A DNA stretch of 64,000 bases from Onchidella celtica. Taxonomy: Eukaryota; Mollusca; Gastropoda; Systellommatophora; Onchidiidae. The stretch's first letter is position 1, and each line of letters starts with the position of its first letter. The stretch lies in contig OZ007569.1 of the NCBI GenBank assembly GCA_963931925.1, positions 18,335,482 through 18,399,481 on the forward strand, read 5' to 3'. The translations under genes were made by a program, and so were the position numbers. Of the stretch, positions 33,824-45,754 are shown in pieces. The notes under the pieces were generated by a model. It had not been told where the DNA came from. It made no database searches and was given only the letters and a program-made list of their open reading frames with translations.

Positions 33824-36580
33824 ATGCCAACCATGACTTTGCGGCCCAAATCAGCAGCCAGGAAGGTAAGATTCAGAGTGAAAGATTTTGTACAGAGGAA
33901 GCTTAACTATCATATTTCTTTGCAGATTTCCTTATTTCCAGATTTAAAGTTTGATTTTTCTGTCTTGAGGTGGGAATTTACTATCAGAAAATCAAAATTG
34001 GAATGTGAGGGAAAAATATCCTCAACACCACATCATAAGATAGGCAAAATATGAGCTAATTTCCGACTCTCCAATATATAATATCCAAGAGCCATGTGTG
34101 TCGCGGTTGGCAGTGACGCTTAATATCTGAAGTAGAGGAAATTATAATGGCTTTAGTTTCCCTCCCTTATCATGAACAAAATGAACACAGTAAGCCAAAA
34201 AAGTGTTCAGAAATCATGTCAAAACTACGGGTATAAATTGTTTTTGTGAACTGTGATTGTTAAGGCTGGACTGTCACATTTAACTCTTAATTTTTTTTGC
34301 CATTGATCATAGATTGAGGAGCCTTTGTCAGTTGGAAAAATACCATGAATACTTTTTATGTTTCAGAAGAGGTCAGCAGGAATGTGGAGGAAGCTCAGAA
34401 GACAGATGCTGAAAATGGCAGAAATGAAGGTAAGATGGCAGGTTTTATCCTGAGAAAGTCCTGAATATTTTCTTGCCTAATCTGTATACCAATTTAATAA
34501 TTGTAAATTAATAAGCAATGCTGCTAAAGCATTTGTTTCCATTTGAAATTGCAACTTAACTCATCCCAACTTGATGGAATCAAATGTGTGTTTTCAGGTG
34601 ACTGAAAGTGAAAATAAAGGACCTGGTGAAGGCAAAGTTGGCCCTCTTTGGCCTGAAACATTTCTAAGAATGACGGAGAGAGAGTTATATCTCACATGTA
34701 GTGTGTAAAACAATTTCTTAAACTTTGTCCATGTCTCGGTAAAGTGAAATGCACTGATAATTACATGACAAAATAATTTTTTAAACAAATAGCGAAGAAA
34801 TTAGAAATAATTAAATTCTTCTGCTTGGATCCCAGACATGCACAGTTGGAGCTTGCCTTGGATTAGAGTAAGTCAATATGGGGTTATTATGCAATTCGCT
34901 AGTGTTTAATCTTTCCCTTTATTTTTGTCGTTAACAGAATACTCGTGGTTGGACCACATCAATTTCAAGCCTCAGAGACTGGGAAAACCAAGAGCAGAAC
35001 ATCAGGCTGCCTACATACAGAGGCTAAGGAAGAATCGGAAAAATGGGCCGCCCGCAGAGAGAAGCAGCTTCAGATCTATGGATAGATCGATCGATAGATC
35101 TATAGATAGATAGATAGAAAAAGAATTGTTGAATATTATCTGGAACATTCCGTCGATTGGCCAGGAAAGGGGCAGTACAGCAAGAGATTGAAGGAGCAGA
35201 AACAAAATTCTCAGTCAATCACCTTCAACTTTGTACAATGATTTTTTTTTTGTTGAGAATCCTCAAATTGAAATAGCAAAACAAACCTTTTTCAGGTGTC
35301 CCCCTGCTCATGCATTACCAATGAAATACTCTAAATTTGTTCAGTGCATGTGTGGTATTTGTGAGAATGCAACAATGATGCTTTGTGCCTTATCATCTGT
35401 TGGTAGTCAATTTAAGTCTGTCAATGAAGCACTGAATGCCTCACTTTGTCCTATGTCTTTAGGACAGTTGTTGAAGCATACATGCGTTTTCGTCAATGAT
35501 CATATTGTGGCACAGGTTCTGTTAAGCTGAAAATCATAACAGATTGTGACATCACGGCTTCAGTGAATTACCAGCACTGGGAGTATAATACAAACAAAGT
35601 TGGTAGAAAAATCATGAACAGTTGATGAGTTAGTCTACCGTTTTTCTCAAACTTTTGAGCTTACATGTTTGTACACCCAGGTGGCAGTGGCACCAGTTCA
35701 ATTTATTAAGAAAGAATCTGCCATGTGATACTGCACTTCTTGTGCTTGATTTTTCAGAAAATCATTCTTGTAAATATCGGTTTGAAGTTCAATCTGCTCA
35801 CTGGATGTTAAACCAGGTTACTGTCCACCCTGCTGTCCTATACACCAAATATTCTACTTGTGGAGAGCTCCACACTACTTATCATGTGCACTAATATCAG
35901 ATGATCTCATACATGATTTAATTTTTGTTCATTTTGTTCTTGAGTATGTGTTGCAGCAATGTACGCAAACCCGGTTTGTCATCTTCTCTGACAGCTGTGA
36001 GACACAATACAAGTCCAAACTGCCATCCCACCACCTGAGTCAACTCTCAACTAAATATAGTATTGAGAGATGTTGGTTTTTTTGGGGGGAGAAAGGCATG
36101 GGGATAAATGAATGTGACGCTTGTGGTGGAATGGTTAAAGCTTTTCTAACCCAGGCAGCGGTTTCAAACAGGATGATATTGAGAGCATTAAAAGAAATAT
36201 TTGAATTTTTAAATTCCTCCTTGTCCCTTTCAGGATCGGCTTGCTCTCACCATGAGAGGCATTTTCATCGTATAAAAACCATCCCATATTGATAAAACTG
36301 CTAAGTCATCCAGTTTGAAAACAATGCCAGGCACTACAAAGATTCACGCTTTGAAGATTCTGAGTAAGGAGAAAATAACAATGTTCAAATAACTTGAAAG
36401 ATTTTGTACTGATCAAATGGCCAAATAACAAGAAATATGTTGATGATTGTGTGAGTACTGTGAGACAGGCTGAAGCTGTGGCAATGACAGTTCGCAAAAT
36501 AGTACCAGTGGTGCACTTGATACTACATTTATTGAATATGAAGAAGAGGATGATGTTGTTAATGATGAAGCTGTTGTGAT
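33824..36580 (+). pseudogene. Decayed DDE/D-type transposase-like gene with intron-like breaks
   Basis: The N-terminal part looks split: 33824-33865 (MPTMTLRPKSAARK, then GTAAGA), 34367-34429 after TTTCAG (KRSAGMWRKLRRQMLKMAEM, then GTAAGA), a segment from 34598 after TTTTCAG, and a basic segment from 34938 after TTAACAG. The core from about 35300 has KFVQCMCGICENATMMLC, then LLVLDFSENHSCKYRFEV, QSAHWMLNQVTVHP, FVIFSDSCETQYKSK, and ECDACGGMVKAF. The candidate catalytic acids are Asp at 35748-35750, 35990-35992 and 36116-36118. I know this arrangement from a widespread invertebrate protein family of transposon origin; the superfamily name is uncertain. At least three changes of frame between 35500 and 35900 and stops near 36360-36430 show it is dead. 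A GATA microsatellite interrupts it at 35080-35118. Confidence 0.7.
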
Positions 36581-37269
36581 TATCAGCGCCGGAGAACCTT
36601 TTGAGGTTGATTGTGGGAGAGAGTGTGAAACTGTAAATGAATCATTTGCTTATATTTATTTAAGTTATGGTTTAACATCAAGTATTGGTGTATTGTCTGT
36701 GCTGATTATTTCGGAATTTAAGGATTTAACTTTTAAGGAATTTTCACGATTAAATTATGCTACAATTGATATGTAACTTGTATTTTACTTTTTCATTTTG
36801 TTGTCTATGAAAAGAGAAATAATAGTGTGTTTATTTATAATTATTTAATCAGAAATGAAGTGGGGAATTTCCATGCATTAGAACCTCAAAATATGGGCGC
36901 CCACTATTATATGTAATTATGTACACAAAATATGTAGTCACAATTGATCAAGGACGTCAAAATGATCGTATTTAATTGTAATAATTGTTGTTTGTTCAAC
37001 AATTTTTGTTCTTTGAGAACTATCCATTTCAGCAGACTCTGGGTGAGTGAAAGGTATTTATGGTTCTGATTAATGCACACATAGGGCCTACATTTTAAAA
37101 ATCGGGGGGGGGGCTTCTTTTACGCAGTGAGATTGCTTGACAACGTGGCAATGTTTGCATGTGACAATCACTGCTCGACAATATTATTATTGCTCCTTTG
37201 GGGTGTATCTAGGTACTGGCAGAAATAGTGAAACATTTTTTACACATTGAGGAATGAATAGGCATGATA
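36581..37269. other. Gene-free AT-rich stretch
   Basis: The frame at 36576-36776 may be the far 3' end of the decayed transposase gene but has no motif. A poly-G run lies at 37105. Confidence 0.4.
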
Positions 37270-37890
37270 GGTAAATTGAGGGGTACAACTCCCACACAAG
37301 ATTCAGCATGACAAAATAAGAACTTCTGCAAACATCACAAACACTGTTCTACTGATCTGCTTCTGGTGGGTTTGTTGATCTGTGCAGAAATTGTGAGACA
37401 GTGGCAGTTTTGCTGAATGGACACGCACAATTGGTTGATAAAGGGACGTAACTCCTACACAAAGAGTTTCAGTAGAAAAAAAATGCTACCTTCTAAGCAT
37501 GAAATTCAATTTCCTGCAATTTTGCTTCTTTGAAAAGTATTGATTTTTTTACGGTTTTCGAGATAACTGGTTTTATAGATGGTCGGCAGTTTGCAAAACC
37601 AAGGGGCGCAACTCGCTAAGAAATTCTTAAAATATTGAAAGAACGGTTATTATCGATTTAGCTTAGTGTCCTCTTCAACTTTCCTTCCTTAAATAGTAAT
37701 ATTTCACAATGATTGTAGACTAAAAAACCTAAAAATACCGCTAAATAGTAGTTAATATTAGCTTATTATGGCAAGGGCAATAACTCCGGATGAGTATTCA
37801 ATATATCATCAAAAACAACATTTTTCACCTTTTCTAGATGTGACCTACAACTTTGATTCTTTGGGAAGTATTCAATTCCCCGTAATTCTA
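37270..37890 (+). repeat. Diverged tandem modules with GGGCRYAACTC starts
   Basis: Motifs of the form GGGNNNNAACTC start at 37281 (GGGTACAACTCCC), 37443 (GGGACGTAACTCC), 37604 (GGGCGCAACTCG) and 37775 (GGGCAATAACTCC). The spacings are 162, 161 and 171. The second and fourth modules share a later stretch around TTCTTTGNNAAGTATT followed by GAGATAAC or GAGTTATG. The same kind of module is common in mollusc genomes (from memory). Confidence 0.6.
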
Positions 37891-37975
37891 GAGTTATGAT
37901 GAATTACAATAATCTTATTTTAGTAGGTAGATTTGACCCACTCTTATTTGGCAATGACTCATATTTGTGTGCCTG

Positions 37976-38078
37976 TCTGTCTGTTTGTCTGTATCTCTCT
38001 ATCTCTCTCTTTCTCACCCCCTTTCTTCCTCTCTCTCACCCTAATCTCTCTTTATCTTCCCCCCTCACTCTCCGTCAT

Positions 38079-38109
<31 letters not shown>

Positions 38110-38145
38110 ACACACACTTCCTCATACACACACACACATAGACAT
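37976..38145. repeat. (CT)n-rich tract with CA end
   Basis: Imperfect CTGT/CT-rich run ending in CACACA. Seen directly. Confidence 0.9.
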
Positions 38146-38671
38146 TCCCAGACATTTTTGTCTCAGCGCATCACATGATGGGCAGAATCTTAGGAGAAAT
38201 TAAAAATATGTTGTTCAGAGCAGGGGAAAGGTGGGGGTTTGGGGGGGGGGCCGAGGGAGAGTTCTCCTTTCTTCACCTCCCTGTACATCCTCTCCCTCGT
38301 GAAATGCCTGTCCGAACCTCTCTGGGCTGACCACGGTCAGTATGTACAATTCATGTAGCGCCCTCGACCTTGAGACTTAATCTTGTGTTTGTCTCTTTGG
38401 TACATCTGACCCTTTGGTTGTGTTCTCACCATACCCCCCACCTGTCATTTCCCTTCCTCCCTAACTGCTTGAGAAGTAATTAATAGGAACATGTTTTCGG
38501 GCTAGGCCCCTAAAGTCCTGGTTCAAGGCAAGGATTCTACTTTCTCTCTGTCTGTCTCAGTATTCACCACCTGCGTTTCTTCTCATTTAACGTTACCCAG
38601 CATTTCGACAGGTGAGCAACTCAGTTAATGGCTTCCTTTTTTTCATGTTGTATTTTTTGTTAATTTTCACA

Positions 38672-38704
<33 letters not shown>

Positions 38705-40255
38705 GGACGGATAGACAGACACATACAGAGAGATAGACAGACAGGCAGGCAGGCAGAGAAACAAACAGATCTACAGTCAGACAGACACTTTCAAATTGGC
38801 ATGGATGAATGTCAGATTTTGCCTCGTCGTTACACAGAATGGTATACATTTATTTACCAAGTTTGGACACCGCAGAATTTACATCAACATTTTGTGCAAT
38901 GCAACTCTTTGTGTTTCTGAACATCTGTAATCTTCGAACAGAACTCTCTACACATTTGTTTATTTACTTCAGGCTGCCCGGAAAAGTAGGGATTTGACCT
39001 GTGACAAAGTGCTAAGTTGTAGTCTCGTATCAAAATTCACCATTTCTTTGAGAGAATTAAAAAATAAAAAAAGACGGAGACTTCAGATTCCTGGAAGAGA
39101 GAAAATGCAGGGATCTTCAGTGGTACAGAACCCCCGTCAGACTGTGTTTCTGTCTTTTGGCTCCCCCACTCTCCCAAGGGGGTCTGACCACGCCCAGGTA
39201 GGTTATGAATCTAGGTATTCTGCTGCAGTTTTATGTTGAGGAATAGATCCTTGAACCCTCCTCTCTTATACTCCTCAGTACGCCAAAAACATTGTTATAG
39301 AGTAGTGGCATACTTCATCAAGTTCTTGTGAAACATTTACAGCATTAATTTAATGTAGTGCGTAGAATAATTATGTTAGTGCGCAGATAACCCCGAAAAT
39401 AATAAGATATTCTAAGAATGTTCAAGGACTTTAATTATTGAGAAACGTAATAATAACAAGGGCACCTGCTTTCGACATCTACAGTCTGTTTGTCTTCTGT
39501 GTGGTTTTCTGGCAGTACTTTCACAGTCATAACCAAGAACAATATTTAATTTATCTGAGGTTTTTTTAAGTGTTCCAAAATCTAAAGTCCTATTTGGACG
39601 TTATCATTAGTCAAGAAAGCCAAGTCCTTTTCCACAGCGGTTAATGTTGAATAAATTGTATGGAAACTTTTCATATCTTGAGCTTATAATTGTTTTGAAT
39701 ACAACGGTATTTACTATAAAAATAAATAATAAACAAATGAATCAATAAATAAGAATTATATATGAAATTAATGAATATTCTGGCCAGTTGCATGGATGGT
39801 ACACTGACAGAGAGTGTTTTGTTGAAACTAACCAAGGTTGGAACATTTGAATAGGCTTACGCATTGCAGAAAACTTTGTCCTTTCCTTAACGGTAACACT
39901 GATCTTAAAACTGGAAACCGAAAACGAAAAATGAACTGAGCATAGATAGATGAAGTAGGTATGACCGGTCATTGTGGAAAAGAAATTATGTCTAAACTGA
40001 GGACTGCAGGAAGTCTGTTTGGTCATATATGTCCAATTCTGCCGATTTTTATTAATTTTGCTAAATAGTTATTTCAAATACAAAGATTATTTCAGATGTG
40101 AATAAAGCCTAGCGCCTGATAGTGGCCACTTTGTCACCTCTAAGCTATTCGATTATGAGGGAAATTTGTGACGATAAACAAATGACGCAGAATCAGAAAA
40201 GAATTTACACGCCCCGTGTTCACGTTGTTCGTACATGAGAATGACATTGGTGTAT
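38146..40255. other. Gene-free stretch of about 2.1 kb
   Basis: Contains a poly-G run near 38239, a (CA)n/(GACA)n microsatellite at 38670-38790, and AT-rich sequence. A short frame at 39103-39195 ends at CCCAG followed by GTAGGT, donor-like, but nothing else supports an exon. Confidence 0.4.
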
Positions 40256-40257
40256 GA

Positions 40258-40312
40258 GAGGGAGAAAGAGGAGGAAGGAAAAAGAGAGGGGGAGAGAAAG
40301 AGAGATAGATCG
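40258..40312. repeat. (GA)n-rich purine tract
   Basis: Short GA-rich run, seen directly. Confidence 0.85.
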
Positions 40313-40696
40313 ATGAAAACAAACCAAAGCACTGGGAAACAACCATACAAATACATAACAGCCATACATACACATACACCCACTAGCATAAACAAAATGA
40401 GAAAATATGCCATACATTCCAACTTGGCGCACTCATAGCGAGTGTCTGACCCAAATAGTGGCACTTGTCACCTTGCAAACATTTCATTCACCAGCTGGTG
40501 CAGTCGTTACCAGCTGTCTGGCAAATTTGTCATTCATGACTGTGGCCACCTTGGCACATGTGCAGACATAGATCTAGTACAAAGACACCTGTACATCTGT
40601 GACTGAATGTGGTCACTCAGGGAGGGACACTACAGCGAGAATTTGAGGCCTTTGTTTTGGGCGGATCACTGTTCTTAGCATTTACACTTCGAATCC

Positions 40697-40829
40697 TGTT
40701 CTTCTGGCCGGGTGACATTCTAATGCCGAACTGTTATTCTGGCTAAGTGACATTCCAATTTCAAGCTGTCATTTTGGCCGGGTGACATTCTATTTCATTC
40801 CAAACTGTTATTCTCGCCGTGTGACGCCG
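40697..40829 (+). repeat. Degenerate 35-39-bp tandem repeat, four units
   Basis: TGTTCTTCTGGCCGGGTGAC at 40697 is repeated with changes at 40732, 40767 and 40806 (TGTTATTCTGGCTAAGTGAC, TGTCATTTTGGCCGGGTGAC, TGTTATTCTCGCCGTGTGAC). Non-coding. Confidence 0.8.
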
Positions 40830-41464
40830 TTTTTGCTTGTCTTTTTTTTGTGTTTGTTCTGGTTTTTTCTTGTCTCTTGTTTTTCTCATGCCAAGTCTTC
40901 CGCCTCCTCTTCCTCTCCCGCCTCTTTTTCATCATTTCCTTCAGTTTTTCCTTGTTGTTCTTCTTCGGCTTCTTCTTTTTCTTCATCTTAGCCGCCAAAG
41001 GGGTTGTTTGGGTCGGGCCCCTAAGGAGAGAGTGCTTTAGGTAAGGAGAGGACAGAGTTTCTACTGGGGTTGGTTTGGGAGAGTCGATATGCGTTGATTG
41101 CGCAGAGCGAAGGTCTTGAGATCTTCGTTTTCAGGAGATCTCCACCCCTGGCATTTGCACCCCTCTTTTCCTTGTCTTTTTTTGTTGGCAGTGGCTACAG
41201 TTACGGCAGCCAGTGAATACAACTCACCATTTTTCTTTGTTTGGCTTTACTCCCGCTCGAGCGCCAATGGCTCCCCCAGCCCCTTTTCGCCTGATTAGTC
41301 AATCTGTCCACCGCCCATTGATACAAACTGACTAGACTCTCACGCCCCCCAAGTCCATCTGACCATTCCAATGCACACTTGAAGTGACAATTGGATGAAC
41401 TAACAAAATTAATAAGTACAGAAAAAATAGATATTGTTTTTTTATCAAAAAGTGGCGCTCCTCC
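40830..41464. other. Gene-free stretch with T/C-rich part
   Basis: 40840-40990 is T/C-rich and gives several overlapping hydrophobic or Lys-rich frames that are compositional artefacts. No gene was recognised. Confidence 0.45.
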
Positions 41465-41777
41465 CGTTTCTTTTCTATTGGAATATGAGCGTAATCTGCC
41501 GTAAACGTAGCCACTCCGTTTCTTTTCTATTGGGATATGAGCGTAATCTGCCGTAAACGTAGCCACACCGTTTCTTTTCTATTGGGATATGAGCGTAATC
41601 TGCCGTAAACGTAGCCACTCCGTTTCTTTTCTATTGGGATATGAGCGTAATCTGCCGTAAACGTAGCCACTCCGTTTCTTTTCTATTGGGATATGAGCGT
41701 AATCTGCCGTAAACGTAGCCACTCCGTTTCTTTTCTATTGGGATATGAGCGTAATCTGCCGTAAACGTAGCCACTCC
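41465..41777 (+). repeat. 52-bp minisatellite, six units
   Basis: CGTTTCTTTTCTATTGGRAT starts at 41465, 41517, 41569, 41621, 41673 and 41725, exactly 52 bp apart and nearly identical. Each unit ends CGTAAACGTAGCCACWC. Three different frames are used in turn, so the minus-strand frames through it are not genes. Confidence 0.97.
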
Positions 41778-41849
41778 GTATTTTGTTTTTCTTGTTCTTG
41801 TTTGTTGTTGTATTTGTATTATATTCTTGTTTGATCCCATATAGAGGTG

Positions 41850-42150
41850 GGGTAGGATGGCAGGGATACGTTTTTTGTTTCTCTTTTTAAATTTTTGCCC
41901 TGGCAGCCAGCTTTGCCAGGCTTGCTTTTCTCGACTTCCAACGGCCAAAGTATCTTTTAAAGTGTCGAAGGTGTACAAGGACCGTCCGAGTTTTTCGTCC
42001 TTATCCGAGAAGACTAAGTGCTCGATCATACCTACCTTAGGACCACGGACAGGAAATTCCCCAAAATTTCCAATATGCCTGTACTGACAGGGAACCGATC
42101 CCGGTACCTTCGGCATGAGAGGTGAACACCTTGCCTCTAGACCCACGTGG
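41850..42150 (-). mobile_element. tRNA-derived SINE
   Basis: Minus-strand copy with head (CTAGAGGCAAGGTGTTCACC), a mutated B box (GGATCGGTTCC region), and the body back to CAAAAATTTAAAAAGAGAAA. A few substitutions and a shortened internal segment distinguish it from other copies. The 178-codon frame across it is an artefact. Confidence 0.85.
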
Positions 42151-42299
42151 TGTGAGAGACTGGTCATATAAATATAAGCCCAATTTGATGACGCGCGAAT
42201 GAACGCGACCTGTGAACCCAGTAGGGCTTGTCATCCTTGTTGGTGCGTCCTTAGGCCCAATTCGGGCGTTTACACAATACGTGTGCCGTAGGTCCGAAG

Positions 42300-42485
42300 C
42301 GAGCATCCCTACGATCATCCGACGTAGATTTCCTTTAGGTTTGGTAGGATTATCGTAAGAGCCGGTTTCCTACATCAAACCGGCATACGCACGATGGTGT
42401 AACCTCTGGATCTTCGTCGGAACGATATCATACCTACGGGCAAATGTGACGTCAGTGTTACGGGTCGGATTTCCGTAGGGTTGCT
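42300..42485 (+). repeat. Dispersed repeat, copy 2 of 3
   Basis: CATCAAACCGGCATACGCAC, GATGGTGTAACC, TACGGGCAAATGTGACGTCA and GGATTTCCGTAGGGTTGCTG match the copies at 28862 and 52310. A CCGACGTAGATTTCC segment just upstream (42319) is shared with 52316. Confidence 0.65.
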
Positions 42486-42949
42486 GCCCACTGACTGACC
42501 CAAGACAGTCTTTGATGAGCCCGAACTAGCAAGACAGTCGTGTTTCTATTTCGCCAATGGACTAGGTTACGCTTAACTCCATAATTCCACATCTCATACT
42601 GAAACCGGGACAGAACAGACTTGACACAGTGCGCGACCATCCTAAGACCTACCCAGAAATCAGTTCTCTTCAATCGCCCATTTTCACCACTGATTCTCCT
42701 CACGTGTTCCGGGAGAAAGAAACCCGGGCATCTCCCGTTTTATGTTTGTAATGAAAGATCCCTTGGGAAATGTGTATTGACTAGAAATGTCGAAATCAGT
42801 CCGTTGTCTAGACAAACTTTATTATTAGTAATGAACCTCTTCACAATGAGGACAGGGCATTGATATGAGCCAAATTTTAATAACTGCCAGGTCATAACGT
42901 GCAAGATTCGCCGACACCAATACATTTTTATTGTCCCTCTTTATATGTG

Positions 42950-43320
42950 TTTATTCTTTCTTTAGTCTGTCTTTCTCTTTCCTTCTTTCTCTCTCTTTCT
43001 CATGTGTATTTCTCCCTCTCTGTCTGAGTTTGTGTGCCTGTCTGTCTGTCTGTCCGTCTCTGTGTGTCTTTATTCATGTCTGTCTCTCTCGCTCCCCCCC
43101 CCCTACCCTCTCTCTTTTTCTCTCACCCCGTCGGTCTGTCTCTCTCTTTCTCTCTCTCTCTCATTTGCATGTCTCCCTCTGTGTGTGTGCGCGCGTGTGT
43201 GTGTATGTCTGTCTCTGTGTGTCTTTAATCATGTCCGTCACTATCTCTCTCTTTTCTCTCTCCCTCCCCCCCCCCCTCCCCCCAATCGGTCGCTCTTTCT
43301 CTTTCTCTCTCTCTCCTCAT
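42950..43320. repeat. (CT)n and (GT)n-rich low-complexity tract
   Basis: About 370 bp of imperfect CT-rich sequence with GTCT, GTGT and poly-C interruptions. The Ser/Leu/Cys-rich frames in all phases come from this composition. Confidence 0.93.
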
Positions 43321-43586
43321 TCCTATATTAGAAAGCTAATCCCTACTTTGCTAAGGCTCCCTTTGCCGAAAAAAAACAGCAACAACCCACCCAAATTCAC
43401 CGCGCTCCTTTAGCAAAATAAATCTACTGAAGAGAACACTAACTGCCTGATTTCAGAAGCAAAATCTATAAGAGTGAGCACGGTCAATGCTAAACTCGAG
43501 ACACTATCAATATCATTCAGAAGTGTCTTCGTATTGGCGTACATTAAGTTTTATAAACAGAATCGACACATCTTCTAGTTCCACAG

Positions 43587-43694
43587 ATGTTCACCAGTGC
43601 AGTTTCTTGTCTCTACTGACATCATTCAGCACCATGCATAAACTGTTTGCCATGAAAGATATGTTCCCAGCTGCCACCAATTACGTATTATCAG
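43587..43694 (+). other. Possible exon, unrecognised product
   Basis: A 108-bp segment follows TTCTAGTTCCACAG and precedes GTAAGCC. In frame it reads DVHQCSFLSLLTSFSTMHKL then FAMKDMFPAATNYVLS up to the donor. The frame is open and protein-like, but no family was recognised and no partner exons were found. It could be chance. Confidence 0.2.
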
Positions 43695-44264
43695 GTAAGC
43701 CTGGAACTAGTCCTCATCATCCAGGCCAAGGTATCACAGCATCGTGACAAACTTTACTTTTTCTTCTCTCTCTTATTTTTTGTTCTTTTCACGCATTCAA
43801 AAAGAAATCAAAGCATGCGCATCTATATAAAAAAAACAGCAAGGAAAAAAAATTCACTGCTGCAAGGAAGAAATGCCCAAACCTGAAAAAATTACATGTG
43901 AAAGATAATTCTTTTTGCTACTATGTCTATTCCTTTGACATGAAAGCAAAGTATCTCAATTTTGTAATAAATGAAAATAGGCCTAAAAATATCAAATAAT
44001 GCTTTCTCCTCAACAATGATGGCCTCCCTCTTGCCTTTGTTTTGTTTCGACTTTAAACTTCCGGTTGCGTTTCAAAATTTGAAGGCATGAGTTTCTGTGC
44101 CGTCTGCCTTCTGCACGGGCCATGCGGGTATTACTGTGTCAGTTGTGATTTGTTTTCTATCTAGATCTACATAATCTGTGTGCCGATTGTGCGTGTTGTT
44201 TTCTACCATGATTACTCGTTCTTTGAACGGGCCCTCACACTGGTGTAAATATAATATCATATGG
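43695..44264. other. Gene-free stretch
   Basis: AT-rich with poly-A runs at 43828-43850. No motif or repeat family was seen. Confidence 0.4.
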
Positions 44265-44380
44265 AAGGGTATTTACTGGCCAAATTGTTGTATGACCCAG
44301 TTTGCTGAGTTTGGGGTTTTGTCAAGAAAGTGGTTCTTTCACTCCTAATTTCATTATTTGGAAGTGTCACATGGGTGTAT
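44265..44380 (+). repeat. Dispersed repeat, second copy on the other strand at 51990
   Basis: GGGGTTTTGTCAAGAAAGTG and GTTCTTTCACTCCTAATTTC, then AAGTGTCA, match the complement of 51990-52110. The flanks also have GGGTATTTACTGGCC versus GGGGTATTCGCCATA. Short, non-coding, superfamily unknown. Confidence 0.6.
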
Positions 44381-44812
44381 TTTTCGTGGGCATTTTTATG
44401 CGTTTCGATTTTGAAGAATACTGAACAAAACCCTGATTTTACACAGCTCTTGAAACTCGCAATCGTCGTTTTTCTTCCGAAGGCAAAAATGCACATACAA
44501 CAATATGCGAAAACACCCTATGATATATCAAGATAGTTTATCCAAATCGTATATTTCATTGCATACTATAAGTCAGTTGAACTTAAGGCTGTTTGAAAAT
44601 GGACGTGCAGAAAAGAGTAAAAGACATGCTGCTCGTTCAACACGACTAAACAAGTACACATTTACCGTGTTTCGTGATTTTCTGTCCTTACGTAATCTGT
44701 TCAAACTTAAAATAATGCTTCAGGGGCTTCAACTGGCACACGACCTGAACACAGAGTAACATCGTCACTGTAATAAGGGATCATCTGATAAGTACGTTCG
44801 TCATGCTTAGAG

Positions 44813-45198
44813 TGTCTGGGTCGCTATTTTAGGAGATTCGCTGCCCTTGGCATAAACATCTCACTTTTCTCCTTTTCATTTTTCTTGTTGTGTTAGGGGT
44901 CCGTTTTTTTTTTTTTTAGTTTGCCCGGGCAGCGGCCTTGTGCGGCCTGCTCTTTTCGATTTCCAACTGCCAGGGTATCTTTAACGTGCGCAACGTACAC
45001 ACGGGCCCTCCGAATTTTTTGGTCCTTTTCCGAGAATACTAGGTGCTCGATCCTACACCTATGTTAGGACCAGAGACAGGAAAATGTGAGAAAAATCCCA
45101 AAATTTGAACATGCCGGCACCGACCGTGATTCAAACCTGGTACCTTCGGTATGAGAGGCGAGCACCCCTAGGTCACCGCGTCCCTGCGTAATGCTTAG
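44813..45198 (-). mobile_element. tRNA-derived SINE with target-site duplication
   Basis: Nearly complete minus-strand copy (44821-45190). It has the B-box region AACCTGGTACC, the body, a poly-T run at 44907-44919 and the AGCCGCTGCCC-type segment. ATGCTTAG lies on both sides (44813-44820 and 45191-45198), consistent with a short insertion duplication. The A box is damaged (CTAGGGGTGCTCGC). Confidence 0.88.
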
Positions 45199-45723
45199 CA
45201 TTAGAGGAGGGCTGAAAACAGGGGTTTGCTCCCAGCCTACGAAAACTATTCATAGAGGAGAGGGGATTCTGGACAGCGTACGGATGCTTTTCATTTAGAA
45301 TAAAATGAATTTAAAAGTTCGCTGTATTTGAGTTTTTGTTTGTGCAGCAAATAAACTTTTTTCGGATTATAATAATAAAGCTCATGTTTCTTAAGAAAAT
45401 ATAAATAGTTAAATAGTGCATGAGTAAATGCCATTTAAAGTTACAAAATACTGAGAGTTTATCATGATCTTTCACTTTTCTAATAGCCTTACGGGGTGGT
45501 TTGGGAGGGGGAAGATGAGACCAAGGAGCATGAAAATATACAAGGCGCGCGGGGCCCGCGGGGGGGGGGGGGGAATGGGGATAAAAAATCCTAAACTCGA
45601 ACATGCGTACTTTTTATACGGTCCCCAAGCACTAAGCAACCTGTAACAAGGGGGAGAGCAATCTCGATGTAACAAGGACAACCTGCTTCTTTCAGAGTTA
45701 TGTCAGATTCTGCTGCGCATTGT

Positions 45724-45754
<31 letters not shown>

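Noticed and set aside
41201..42167. Minus-strand frames of 121 and 178 codons
   Set aside because: They pass through the 52-bp minisatellite (phase changes every unit) and a SINE.
42931..43413. Ser/Leu/Cys-rich frames in three phases
   Set aside because: Low-complexity CT/GT sequence stays open in all phases.
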